A DNA stretch of 11,983 nucleotides from 2-02-FULL-66-22 sp964576535. Lineage in GTDB: Bacteria > Methylomirabilota > Methylomirabilia > Methylomirabilales > 2-02-FULL-66-22. Positions 1 through 5,010 of this stretch are shown piece by piece. Made by a program: the position numbers and the translations under genes. Position 1 is the stretch's first letter; each line of letters begins with the position of its first letter. The notes under the pieces were generated by a model, which was given only the letters and a program-made list of their open reading frames with translations, did not search any database and had not been told where the DNA came from. The stretch lies in assembly GCA_964576535.1 (NCBI GenBank), contig CAZNWB010000102.1, positions 1-11,983 on the forward strand, in the 5' to 3' direction.

Positions 1-232
1 GTCCCCGTGGCGGCCGCAGGAGGGCTGCCCGAACCCGCCCAGCGCCCAGTTGAAGGAGACCGGCTCGGGCGAGCCGGTGGCGGCGCGAAGCCCGCTGCTC
101 CATCACACGAAGCGGCACGAGCTTGGCCACAGGGAGACCCCGCTCGGTAATCAGGACCTCCTGCCCACCCTTCACCCGTTCCAGGTACCGGCTCAGGTGG
201 GCTTTCAACTCGGCAACGCCTGTCGTCTTCAT
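1..232 (-). CDS. Type II toxin-antitoxin antitoxin, Phd/YefM (VapB-like) family, 3' end cut off by window edge
   Basis: Seventy-seven codons are open from an ATG at 232-230 to the left edge with no stop. The start reads MKTTGVAELKAHLSRYLERV, followed by a 'GGQEVLITERGLPVAKLVPL' stretch. This is the hallmark N-terminal DNA-binding fold of Phd/YefM antitoxins: a V-x-E-L-K start, then L-x-x-V, then I-T-x-R-G-x-P-V-A-x-L-x-P. The following residues (about 45-77) are rich in Arg and Leu, as in the toxin-binding tail of VapB-like members. Family members repress their own operon and neutralise a toxin, often a PIN-domain RNase, encoded just downstream; that position lies outside the window. No Shine-Dalgarno sequence precedes the ATG, and the promoter lies directly against it (see separate entry). 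Family assignment is firm; the identity of the toxin is unknown. Confidence 0.88.
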   Translation of the reverse strand, partial: MKTTGVAELKAHLSRYLERVKGGQEVLITERGLPVAKLVPLRVMEQRASRRHRLARAGLLQLGAGRVRAALLRPPRG

Positions 233-238
233 GTGACT

Positions 239-267
239 ATTATGGACAGATTCATATGACCTGTCAA
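239..267 (-). promoter_or_regulatory. Sigma70-type promoter of the antitoxin gene, leaderless arrangement
   Basis: On the minus strand, TTGACA (267-262) and CATAAT (244-239) are separated by exactly 17 bp. The -35 is a perfect consensus and the -10 differs by one base. Six bases separate the -10 box from the ATG at 232-230, so the expected transcription start is the A of the start codon. No ribosome-binding site is visible. The mRNA should therefore be leaderless. Confidence 0.75.
245..265 (-). promoter_or_regulatory. Candidate antitoxin operator (dyad between -35 and -10)
   Basis: GACAG and CTGTC form 5-bp inverted arms at the two ends of this 21-bp stretch, around a CATATG core that is slightly off centre. 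The dyad overlaps the last bases of the -35 box and fills the spacer, where a repressor would block RNA polymerase. Phd/YefM antitoxins commonly bind palindromes at such positions. The site is inferred, not proven. Confidence 0.45.
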
Positions 268-287
268 GTCAAATGTCCCGTCGCTGA

Positions 288-1139
288 CTAACTCGGAGCC
301 AGTTCAAAGGCCCGCAGGGTATTCTTGAGCAGCAGTGCGACGGTCATGGGGCCGACGCCGCCGGGGACCGGGGTGATGGCGGAGGCGACCTGGACCGCGG
401 ACTCGAAGTCCACGTCCCCCACCAGCTTTCCCTCGACGCGGTTGATGCCCACGTCAATGACGACCGCCCCGGGCTTGAGCATGGCGCCCGTGATCAGGCG
501 GGGACGGCCGACCGCGGCCACCAGGATGTCGGCGCGCCGGGTCTCGGCGGGGAGATCCGCCGTCCGCGAGTGGCAGATGGTCACCGTCGCGTGGCGGTGC
601 AGCAGCAGAAACGCCACGGGCTTGCCGACGATCTCGCTCCGGCCCACCACCACCGCATGCCTCCCTTTGATCTCGATCCCTTCCCGGTCCAGGAGTTCGA
701 TGATCCCGGCCGGCGTGCAGGGAACGAACTGGGGACGGTCCTCCACCAGGCGTCCGATGTTGGCAAAGGTGAATCCGTCCACGTCCTTCCGCGGGTCCAC
801 CGCCTCCAGAACGGCCCGCTCGTCCAGGTGCTTTGGCAGGGGCAGTTGGACCAGGATGCCGTGGATGGCGGGGTCGCGATTCAGGTCGTGGATGATCCGG
901 AGCAGATCGGACTGGGAGATGTCTCCCGGCGGGGTGAGCTGGCGCGAGGCGATGCCGACCTCCTGGCAGGCCTTGGTCTTCGTGCGGACGTAGGTGGCGG
1001 AGGCCGGGTCGTCGCCGACCAGGATGGCGACCAGGCCGGGGACCTTGCCCGTGTGCCCCTGGAGCTGGAGGACCTGCTGGCGGATCTCCTCCCGAATTCC
1101 GGCAGCGATCTTCTTCCCGTCAATGATCCGCGCCGCCAT
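288..1139 (-). CDS. folD: Bifunctional methylenetetrahydrofolate dehydrogenase / methenyltetrahydrofolate cyclohydrolase
   Basis: This 283-residue protein has the normal FolD length. FolD is cytosolic; it oxidises 5,10-methylene-THF with NADP+ and hydrolyses the 5,10-methenyl product to 10-formyl-THF, feeding purine and formyl-Met synthesis. The catalytic segment YVRTKTKACQEVGI contains Tyr50, Lys54 and Lys56. Gln98 lies in ILVQLPLP and Asp121 in KDVDGF. The nucleotide-binding motif GRSEIVGKPVAFLLL spans residues 166-180, and the C-terminal signature TPVPGGVGPMT spans 256-266. All residues expected for both activities are present. The ATG is preceded by a G-run (GGGGGG) about seven bases upstream. 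It follows ymdB by 72 nt and is probably the last gene of an rny-ymdB-folD unit. The next gene, the antitoxin, has its own promoter. No T-rich terminator is visible after its TAG stop. Confidence 0.97.
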   Translation of the reverse strand: MAARIIDGKKIAAGIREEIRQQVLQLQGHTGKVPGLVAILVGDDPASATYVRTKTKACQEVGIASRQLTPPGDISQSDLLRIIHDLNRDPAIHGILVQLPLPKHLDERAVLEAVDPRKDVDGFTFANIGRLVEDRPQFVPCTPAGIIELLDREGIEIKGRHAVVVGRSEIVGKPVAFLLLHRHATVTICHSRTADLPAETRRADILVAAVGRPRLITGAMLKPGAVVIDVGINRVEGKLVGDVDFESAVQVASAITPVPGGVGPMTVALLLKNTLRAFELAPS

Positions 1140-1157
1140 GGCATGCCCCCCGATGGG

Positions 1158-1172
1158 CGACAGCGACAGGGA
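1158..1172 (+). repeat. 15-bp repeat unit CGACAGCGACAGGGA in the folD-ymdB spacer
   Basis: This 15-mer occurs again in inverted orientation at 2099-2113, on the other side of ymdB. Its first nine bases, CGACAGCGA, also occur at 2006-2014 and 2037-2045. It is therefore part of a short repeat set confined to the spacers on either side of ymdB. Confidence 0.6.
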
Positions 1173-1211
1173 AAGGAAAGCAAACGGGACCGTGCCGAAG
1201 GGCCGACCGGG

Positions 1212-1988
1212 CTAGTCGTCGGAAATCTGGAGGCGCGTGATGCCCCGGGCCCGGCCGTCGTCCCCAATGTCCACCACCACCGCGCACAGTTGTGCCGAGC
1301 CCGGTGCCAGGCTGAACTTCCGGGGCATCTGGGTGATGAACTTCTGGATGGCGTCGTCCGGCTTGATGCCGATGACAGAATTCCGGGGACCGGTCATGCC
1401 CACATCGGTGATGTAGGCGGTCCGGGCCGGCAGGAGCCGCTCGTCGGCGGTCTGGACGTGGGTGTGCGTCCCCACCACCGCCGACACCCGGCCGTCCAGG
1501 TACCAGGCGAAGGCCTGTTTTTCGGCCGTGGCCTCGGCATGGAAATCCACGAGGATGGTATCGGTGACCTGGCGGAGCTGCGCAATTTCCCGATCGGCCG
1601 TCTTGAAGGGGCAATCAATGGCTGGCAGGAATGCCCGGCCCTGGATATTGAGGACAGCCAGCATCCGCCCGTCCTTCTGCAGGACGTGAACCCCGGTGCC
1701 CGGCGCCTCCTCCGGATAGTTGGCCGGTCGCAGCAGCCGGCTCTCCTTGGCCAGGTACGCCTCGGCCTCCTTCTTGTCCCAGACGTGATTGCCCGAGGTC
1801 AAGAGATCGATGCCCAGGCCAAGCAGCTCCTCCCCGATGGAGGGGGTGATGCCGAAGCCGCCGGCCGCGTTCTCGGCATTGGCCAGGACCATCTCGGTCC
1901 CGTGCTCCGCCACCAGGGACTTGAGGTGGCGAGCCACCATCTGACGCCCCGGCTGCCCGATGATGTCGCCGATGAACAGGATCCGCAT
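1212..1988 (-). CDS. ymdB: YmdB-family metallophosphoesterase (TIGR00282 type), 2',3'-cyclic nucleotide phosphodiesterase
   Basis: This 258-residue calcineurin-like phosphoesterase has the full set of dimetal ligands known from Bacillus YmdB: Asp8 in FIGDIIGQPGR, Glu39-Asn40 in NAENAAGGFG, Asn67-His68 in TSGNHVWD, His150 in LVDFHAEAT, and His175 and His177 in GTHTHVQTAD. Family members hydrolyse 2',3'-cyclic nucleotides and, in Bacillus, affect biofilm and motility decisions; the physiological substrate here is unknown. In Bacillus the gene is the immediate neighbour of rny (ymdA). The same pairing is kept here, with ymdB 137 nt downstream of rny, suggesting a shared role in RNA turnover, for example clearing cyclic-phosphate nucleotides. 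The ATG directly begins the conserved MRILFIGDI start, so the start is secure. The E. coli gene also called ymdB is an unrelated macrodomain protein. Confidence 0.95.
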   Translation of the reverse strand: MRILFIGDIIGQPGRQMVARHLKSLVAEHGTEMVLANAENAAGGFGITPSIGEELLGLGIDLLTSGNHVWDKKEAEAYLAKESRLLRPANYPEEAPGTGVHVLQKDGRMLAVLNIQGRAFLPAIDCPFKTADREIAQLRQVTDTILVDFHAEATAEKQAFAWYLDGRVSAVVGTHTHVQTADERLLPARTAYITDVGMTGPRNSVIGIKPDDAIQKFITQMPRKFSLAPGSAQLCAVVVDIGDDGRARGITRLQISDD

Positions 1989-2005
1989 CCGCTATCCCCG
2001 ACAGC

Positions 2006-2113
2006 CGACAGCGAGATCCGGGTACCCACTGGGTGGCGACAGCGATCCCTGACCGCCCACTCTTTCTCTCTTATCCCAGTCCGAGTCCCTGTCGGAGATC
2101 CCTGTCGCTGTCG
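2006..2113. repeat. Cluster of CGACAGCGA direct and inverted repeats in the rny-ymdB spacer
   Basis: CGACAGCGA is at 2006-2014 and 2037-2045 on the plus strand. Its exact complement TCGCTGTCG is at 2105-2113. Transcripts across the spacer could pair the 2105-2113 arm with either of the other two, giving two alternative 9-bp stems. TCCCTGTCG is also directly repeated at 2086-2094 and 2099-2107. These elements occupy most of the non-coding gap between rny and ymdB. Function is unknown; a processing site, an mRNA-stabilising structure or a decayed repeat element would all fit. Confidence 0.55.
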
Positions 2114-2125
2114 TCTTTTTTCCCG

Positions 2126-3688
2126 TTAGCGGGCATATTCGATGGCCCGGGTCTCGCGGATGACCGTGACCTTGATCTGGCCCGGATACTCCAACTCGTC
2201 CTCGATGCGCTTGGCGATGTCCCGGGCCATGACGTAGGCGGCCTGATCATTGATCTGCTCGCTCTCGACCACCACCCGGATCTCCCGGCCCGCCTGGATG
2301 GCGAAGCACTTCTCCACCCCCTTGAAGGAGGTGGCGATCTCCTCCAGCTTCGCCAGGCGCTTGACGTAGGTCTCCATGATCTCGCGCCGGGCGCCGGGGC
2401 GGGCGGCCGACAGGCTGTCGGCCGCCTGCAGCAAGACCGCCTCGGGATACTGGGGAGCCACCTCCTCGTGGTGGGCGGCGATGATGTTCACCACGCGCGC
2501 ATCTTCGTTGTACTTCTTCGCCAGCTCCGCCGACAGGAGCGCGTGGGAGGTCTCCGTGCCCTGGTCCGCCGCCTTGCCGATGTCGTGGAGGAGGGCGGCC
2601 CGCTTCACGGCCTTGACGTCCAGGCGCAGCTCCGCCGCCAGGAGACCCGCCAGGGTGGCCACCTCCTTGGTGTGGGCGAGCTGGTTCTGGGAGTAACTGT
2701 ACCGGTACTTCAGCCGGCCCACCATTCGGACGAGTTCGGGGTGCAGACTGGTGATCCCCAGTTCGAAGCAGGCCTGCTCGCCGGCTTCCCGGATGTCCTT
2801 CTCGACCTCCTTGGTGACCTTTTCCACCGTCTCCTCGATCCGGGTCGGGTGGATCCGGCCGTCCTGGATCAGGCGCTGGATGGCCACCCGCGCGATCTCC
2901 CGCCGGATGGAATCGAACCCGGACAGGATGATCGTTTCGGGGGTGTCGTCCACGATGATGTCGATCCCCGTCGCCTTCTCTAGGGCGCGGATGTTCCGTC
3001 CCTCGCGACCGATGATCCGGCCCTTCATATCGTCGCTGGGCAGATCCACCACCGACACCGCGGCCTCGGCCACGTACTCCGAGGCGATCCGGCAGATGGC
3101 CCGGCCGATGATATGCTTGGCCTTCTCCTCGGCCGTCTCCTTCGCCTCGTCCTCGATGCGCTTGATCCGACTGACCGCGTGGAGCTTGGCCACCTCCTCC
3201 AACGCCTGCACGAGCTGCGCCTTCGCCTCCTCCGCCGTCAGCCCGGCCACCTGCTCGAGCTTGCGCTGGGCCTCCTCCACCAGGCGGCGCCAGTTCGACT
3301 CTTCCTGGGCGACGGCACCCTCTCGGGTCCGAAGCTCCTGCTCCCGCCCGGTCTGCTCGCGGTCGCGTCGATCCAGCACCTCCAGTTTCCGATCCAGGAT
3401 TTCCTCACGCTGGTTCAGCCGTCGCTCAAAGGTCTGCAGCTCATCCCGCTGCACACGGCTCCCCTGCTCGAACTCGGTCCGGGCCTGGAGCATCTTGTCC
3501 TTGATTTCCAGCTCGCCCTCTTTCCGACGCGACTCGACGTCGCGCTCCGCCTCGCGGATGATGCGTTTTGCCTCTTCCTCGGCCTGCTGCTTCAGTCGAT
3601 CCTGCTGCCGGCGTTGCAGGGCCCAGCCGCTGGCCAGCCCCACCAGGCCCATCGCCAACACCAGCACGATGGTGACCCACATGTCCAC
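2126..3688 (-). CDS. rny: Ribonuclease Y (membrane-anchored endoribonuclease)
   Basis: This 520-residue protein has the family's usual length and domain order. One N-terminal membrane segment (about residues 5-23, WVTIVLVLAMGLVGLASGW) is followed by a long charged coiled coil (about 28-205). A KH RNA-binding domain carries GRIIGREGRNI at 223-233. The HD hydrolase domain has His339, the HD pair His368-Asp369 in LLHDIGKAAD, the AAHHEE motif at 404-409 and Asp424 in AADSLSAARPGARRE. RNase Y starts mRNA decay at the inner membrane and organises a degradosome in bacteria that carry it. The start chosen is GTG at 3688-3686, because GGAGGG lies seven bases upstream; an ATG two codons later (3682) is less well spaced. 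It is the first gene of the rny-ymdB-folD unit and lies downstream of the 6S RNA gene behind an unusually long, inverted-repeat-rich leader. Confidence 0.97.
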   Translation of the reverse strand: MDMWVTIVLVLAMGLVGLASGWALQRRQQDRLKQQAEEEAKRIIREAERDVESRRKEGELEIKDKMLQARTEFEQGSRVQRDELQTFERRLNQREEILDRKLEVLDRRDREQTGREQELRTREGAVAQEESNWRRLVEEAQRKLEQVAGLTAEEAKAQLVQALEEVAKLHAVSRIKRIEDEAKETAEEKAKHIIGRAICRIASEYVAEAAVSVVDLPSDDMKGRIIGREGRNIRALEKATGIDIIVDDTPETIILSGFDSIRREIARVAIQRLIQDGRIHPTRIEETVEKVTKEVEKDIREAGEQACFELGITSLHPELVRMVGRLKYRYSYSQNQLAHTKEVATLAGLLAAELRLDVKAVKRAALLHDIGKAADQGTETSHALLSAELAKKYNEDARVVNIIAAHHEEVAPQYPEAVLLQAADSLSAARPGARREIMETYVKRLAKLEEIATSFKGVEKCFAIQAGREIRVVVESEQINDQAAYVMARDIAKRIEDELEYPGQIKVTVIRETRAIEYAR

Positions 3689-4023
3689 GGGAATCCCTCC
3701 CTCGTCCGTGTCGCTTCACAGAGCCGCATCCCGCACGTGCGGGGCCGGCCCGTTCCCATCCACCCGCTGGTCCCCCAGGAACTCTCTGCCGGGGGATCAA
3801 CGTCGCGGAACCGCTCCCCAGATTCCGTCGGGGAACGACGGGCTGCGCCGCGTTCCCACCCGGCCATTCACCAGGCCACGGGGCCGGGTGCGAGGCGCGA
3901 AGCCGCACCTGAAGATCGTTCATGCGAAGAGCAGATCGGAGTGTGGACAGGAGGGCGGAAGGTGGATGGCCTGGAAACGACCTGACGCCGGCTCAGCAGG
4001 CAGGGAAACCTACAGGACGGGGG
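3689..4023 (-). other. Gene-free stretch rich in inverted repeats: probable structured leader of rny
   Basis: I see no credible gene here; open frames on either strand lack family resemblance and are shadows of rny or run through structured sequence. The stretch holds many strong inverted repeats. CACCCGGCC (3857-3865) pairs with GGCCGGGTG (3882-3890). GGTGCG (3887-3892) pairs with CGCACC (3904-3909), overlapping the previous stem, so the two are mutually exclusive. CCGTCG/CGACGG lie at 3826-3842 and CCCCC/GGGGG at 3772-3796. There are perfect palindromes at 3730-3743 (CCCGCACGTGCGGG) and 3742-3751. This is compatible with a folded 5' untranslated region or a separate small RNA. I could not find a clear promoter inside it. 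Confidence 0.5.
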
Positions 4024-4220
4024 AAAAAGCAACCCCTACCATTGTGCCGTGTGGCGGCCCCTGTTTGAACCTGGATAACCACGTGGGGATCCCGGAAACG
4101 CTTTAGGCTTCCTTTCCGCTGAGGCGGAGAGGCTTGCTCACCACGTTCTCGGAGGGATCCCCGTTCTGCAGGTGTTGGCTCAAAAATGGTTACCGCATCA
4201 CGCGCACGGTAGGGGTTCTC
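4024..4220 (-). ncRNA. ssrS: 6S RNA
   Basis: 6S RNA binds RNA polymerase-sigma70 holoenzyme by mimicking an open promoter and tunes transcription in stationary phase. The 10-nt arms AACCCCTACC (4217-4208) and GGTAGGGGTT (4040-4031) form the closing stem, which continues inward through GTGC...GCAC and further pairs. An inner 9-bp stem, GGGGATCCC (4162-4154) with GGGATCCCC (4093-4085), sets off the apical arm from the central bubble. The apical part carries the conserved words GGTGAGC (4142-4136) and GAAGCCTAAA (4111-4102), matching GGUGAGC and GAAGCCUUAAA of E. coli 6S. The length from stem to stem is 187 nt, typical of the family. A T5 run at 4028-4024 follows the closing stem and can serve as terminator. 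Its position directly downstream of zapA is the classic proteobacterial 6S location. Exact 5' and 3' ends are uncertain by some 10-15 nt. Confidence 0.92.
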
Positions 4221-4240
4221 GGATTCCCTGATCGCTGTGA

Positions 4241-4269
4241 ACGCTAGCACAGGCCGTTCCCCGTTGCAA
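4241..4269 (-). promoter_or_regulatory. Candidate promoter for 6S RNA
   Basis: TTGCAA (4269-4264) and TAGCGT (4246-4241) are spaced by 17 bp on the minus strand. The predicted start, near 4234, is about 15-17 nt before the closing stem, so a short 5' trim would be needed. 6S RNA might also be cut from a longer zapA transcript, as happens in other bacteria. Box similarity is moderate. Confidence 0.4.
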
Positions 4270-4329
4270 GCCCTTTCCGTATCCTGCCGCACCCGTTCCT
4301 GCTAGTCCGGCGGTCAAGATCCCGCCGGG

Positions 4330-4626
4330 TCACTCCGCAACGCCCCCGCGATGCAGCAGCTCAAAAATTCCGTCAATTCTGGCCAGGACCGTTTGGTCGG
4401 CCTGGCGTTTCGCTTCCTCCCGTTTGAACAGTTCGTCCGCGATATTGAGCGAGGCCAGCACCGCGACCCTCCCCGGGGCCAGGGTCGGGCCCTCCTTGGC
4501 CACCTCGCAGAACTTGCCGTCCACGTACTCTGCCACCCGGTTCAGATAATCCGGGCTATCGCTCGCCCGGAGCGAATAGCGCTCGCCGAAGATCTCGACC
4601 TCGGTGACCCGTTCGCCGGCCGGCAT
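4330..4626 (-). CDS. zapA: Cell division protein ZapA
   Basis: This 98-residue protein is a FtsZ-ring-associated protein that bundles FtsZ filaments at midcell. The N-terminal head reads TEVEIFGERYSLRASDSPDYL, with the family's V-x-I-x-G-x-x-Y pattern. It is followed by 'LNRVAEYVDGKFCEVAK' and the conserved segment RVAVLASLNIADELFKREE (about residues 53-71). The C-terminal helix is short, as in the shorter ZapA forms. GGAG lies about seven bases before the ATG and adjoins the stop codon of the preceding small coiled-coil gene, so the two are probably translationally coupled. The 6S RNA gene follows about 110 nt after the zapA stop, as in many proteobacteria. Confidence in the family is high; the gene symbol rests on both sequence pattern and neighbourhood. 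Confidence 0.92.
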   Translation of the reverse strand: MPAGERVTEVEIFGERYSLRASDSPDYLNRVAEYVDGKFCEVAKEGPTLAPGRVAVLASLNIADELFKREEAKRQADQTVLARIDGIFELLHRGGVAE

Positions 4627-4637
4627 GCCTCGCTCCT

Positions 4638-4898
4638 TCAGCTTCCAACCCCCTGCATGGTCGCCTCCAACCGGGCGATCTCCCCCAGGAGCCCCTCCAC
4701 CCGCCCGCGCACCTCTTCCCGCTCGGCTCGAAGGCGCGTGATCTCCGCGGCCTCCTGCTCCCGGGAGCGAAGCTCAGCTCGCAGGCCCTGGATCTCCTTT
4801 TCGAGCGCGCCGCGACCGCGGCGAGTCTCCTCCAGGTCCGCCAGGGTCTCGCGCACTCTGCGTTCCAGGGCTTCCAGACGTTCCAGCACCTCATTCAT
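4638..4898 (-). CDS. Small coiled-coil protein, ZapB-like by position and form
   Basis: This is an 86-residue, highly charged, wholly helical protein rich in Glu, Arg and Leu. A heptad pattern runs almost end to end (NEVLERLEALERRVRETL, then LEKEIQGLRAELRSREQE, then LRAEREEVRGRVEGLLGEI). It has no membrane segment, signal peptide or cysteine. The start at 4898 is preferred because AAGGA lies 11 bases upstream; an ATG four codons earlier (4910) has the same purine run directly against it, too close to work as a Shine-Dalgarno sequence. The stop overlaps the ribosome-binding site of zapA, 11 nt before that gene's ATG. Length, coiled-coil form and coupling to zapA suggest a division-ring partner similar to ZapB. 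Coiled-coil sequences match non-specifically, so the function is inferred from context. Confidence 0.75.
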   Translation of the reverse strand: MNEVLERLEALERRVRETLADLEETRRGRGALEKEIQGLRAELRSREQEAAEITRLRAEREEVRGRVEGLLGEIARLEATMQGVGS

Positions 4899-4927
4899 GG
4901 ACCGACCCATCCTTCAACGCCGACGAG

Positions 4928-4956
4928 ACCCTACCAGAGCCCTGGCTCTTTGTAAA
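4928..4956 (-). promoter_or_regulatory. Candidate promoter for the coiled-coil gene, zapA and 6S RNA
   Basis: TTTACA (4956-4951) and TAGGGT (4933-4928) are 17 bp apart on the minus strand. The predicted start near 4921 lies about 23 nt before the preferred ATG at 4898. A dyad, CTCTTT/AAAGAG, overlaps the -35 box (4946-4959). The -10 box is a weak match. Confidence 0.4.
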
Positions 4957-4988
4957 GAGGGTTTCTGCCCGGGAATGCTTCTCGGACC

Positions 4989-5002
4989 GTCCGGCGCCGG
5001 AC
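4989..5002 (-). terminator. Possible stop or pause signal after pheT (14-bp palindrome)
   Basis: GTCCGGCGCCGGAC is a perfect 14-bp palindrome starting eight bases beyond the pheT stop codon. There is no T-run after it on the minus strand, so it is not a standard intrinsic terminator. It lies between pheT and the promoter candidate at 4928-4956, which suits a transcription boundary. Confidence 0.3.
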
Positions 5003-5010
5003 CCGAAGAC

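Noticed and set aside
50..259. 69-codon plus-strand frame at the left edge
   Set aside because: It is antisense to the Phd/YefM antitoxin, whose family pattern and promoter are much stronger evidence.
570..2129. 519-codon open frame on the plus strand across folD and ymdB
   Set aside because: It is antisense to two well-supported genes and has no recognisable domain. Long antisense frames are common in GC-rich DNA.
3722..3750. Resemblance to a group II intron domain V end (GAGCCGCAT...GCACGTGCGG)
   Set aside because: The words are partly similar, but the 34-nt domain V hairpin is not formed, no reverse transcriptase gene is near, and the palindrome explains the match.
2751..4106. 451-codon plus-strand frame across rny and its leader
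   Set aside because: It is Ser/Arg-rich low-complexity translation antisense to RNase Y, and it ends inside the 6S RNA gene.
3993..4292. 99-codon minus-strand frame upstream of rny
   Set aside because: It covers the 6S RNA gene and has no protein-family resemblance; structure explains the sequence better.
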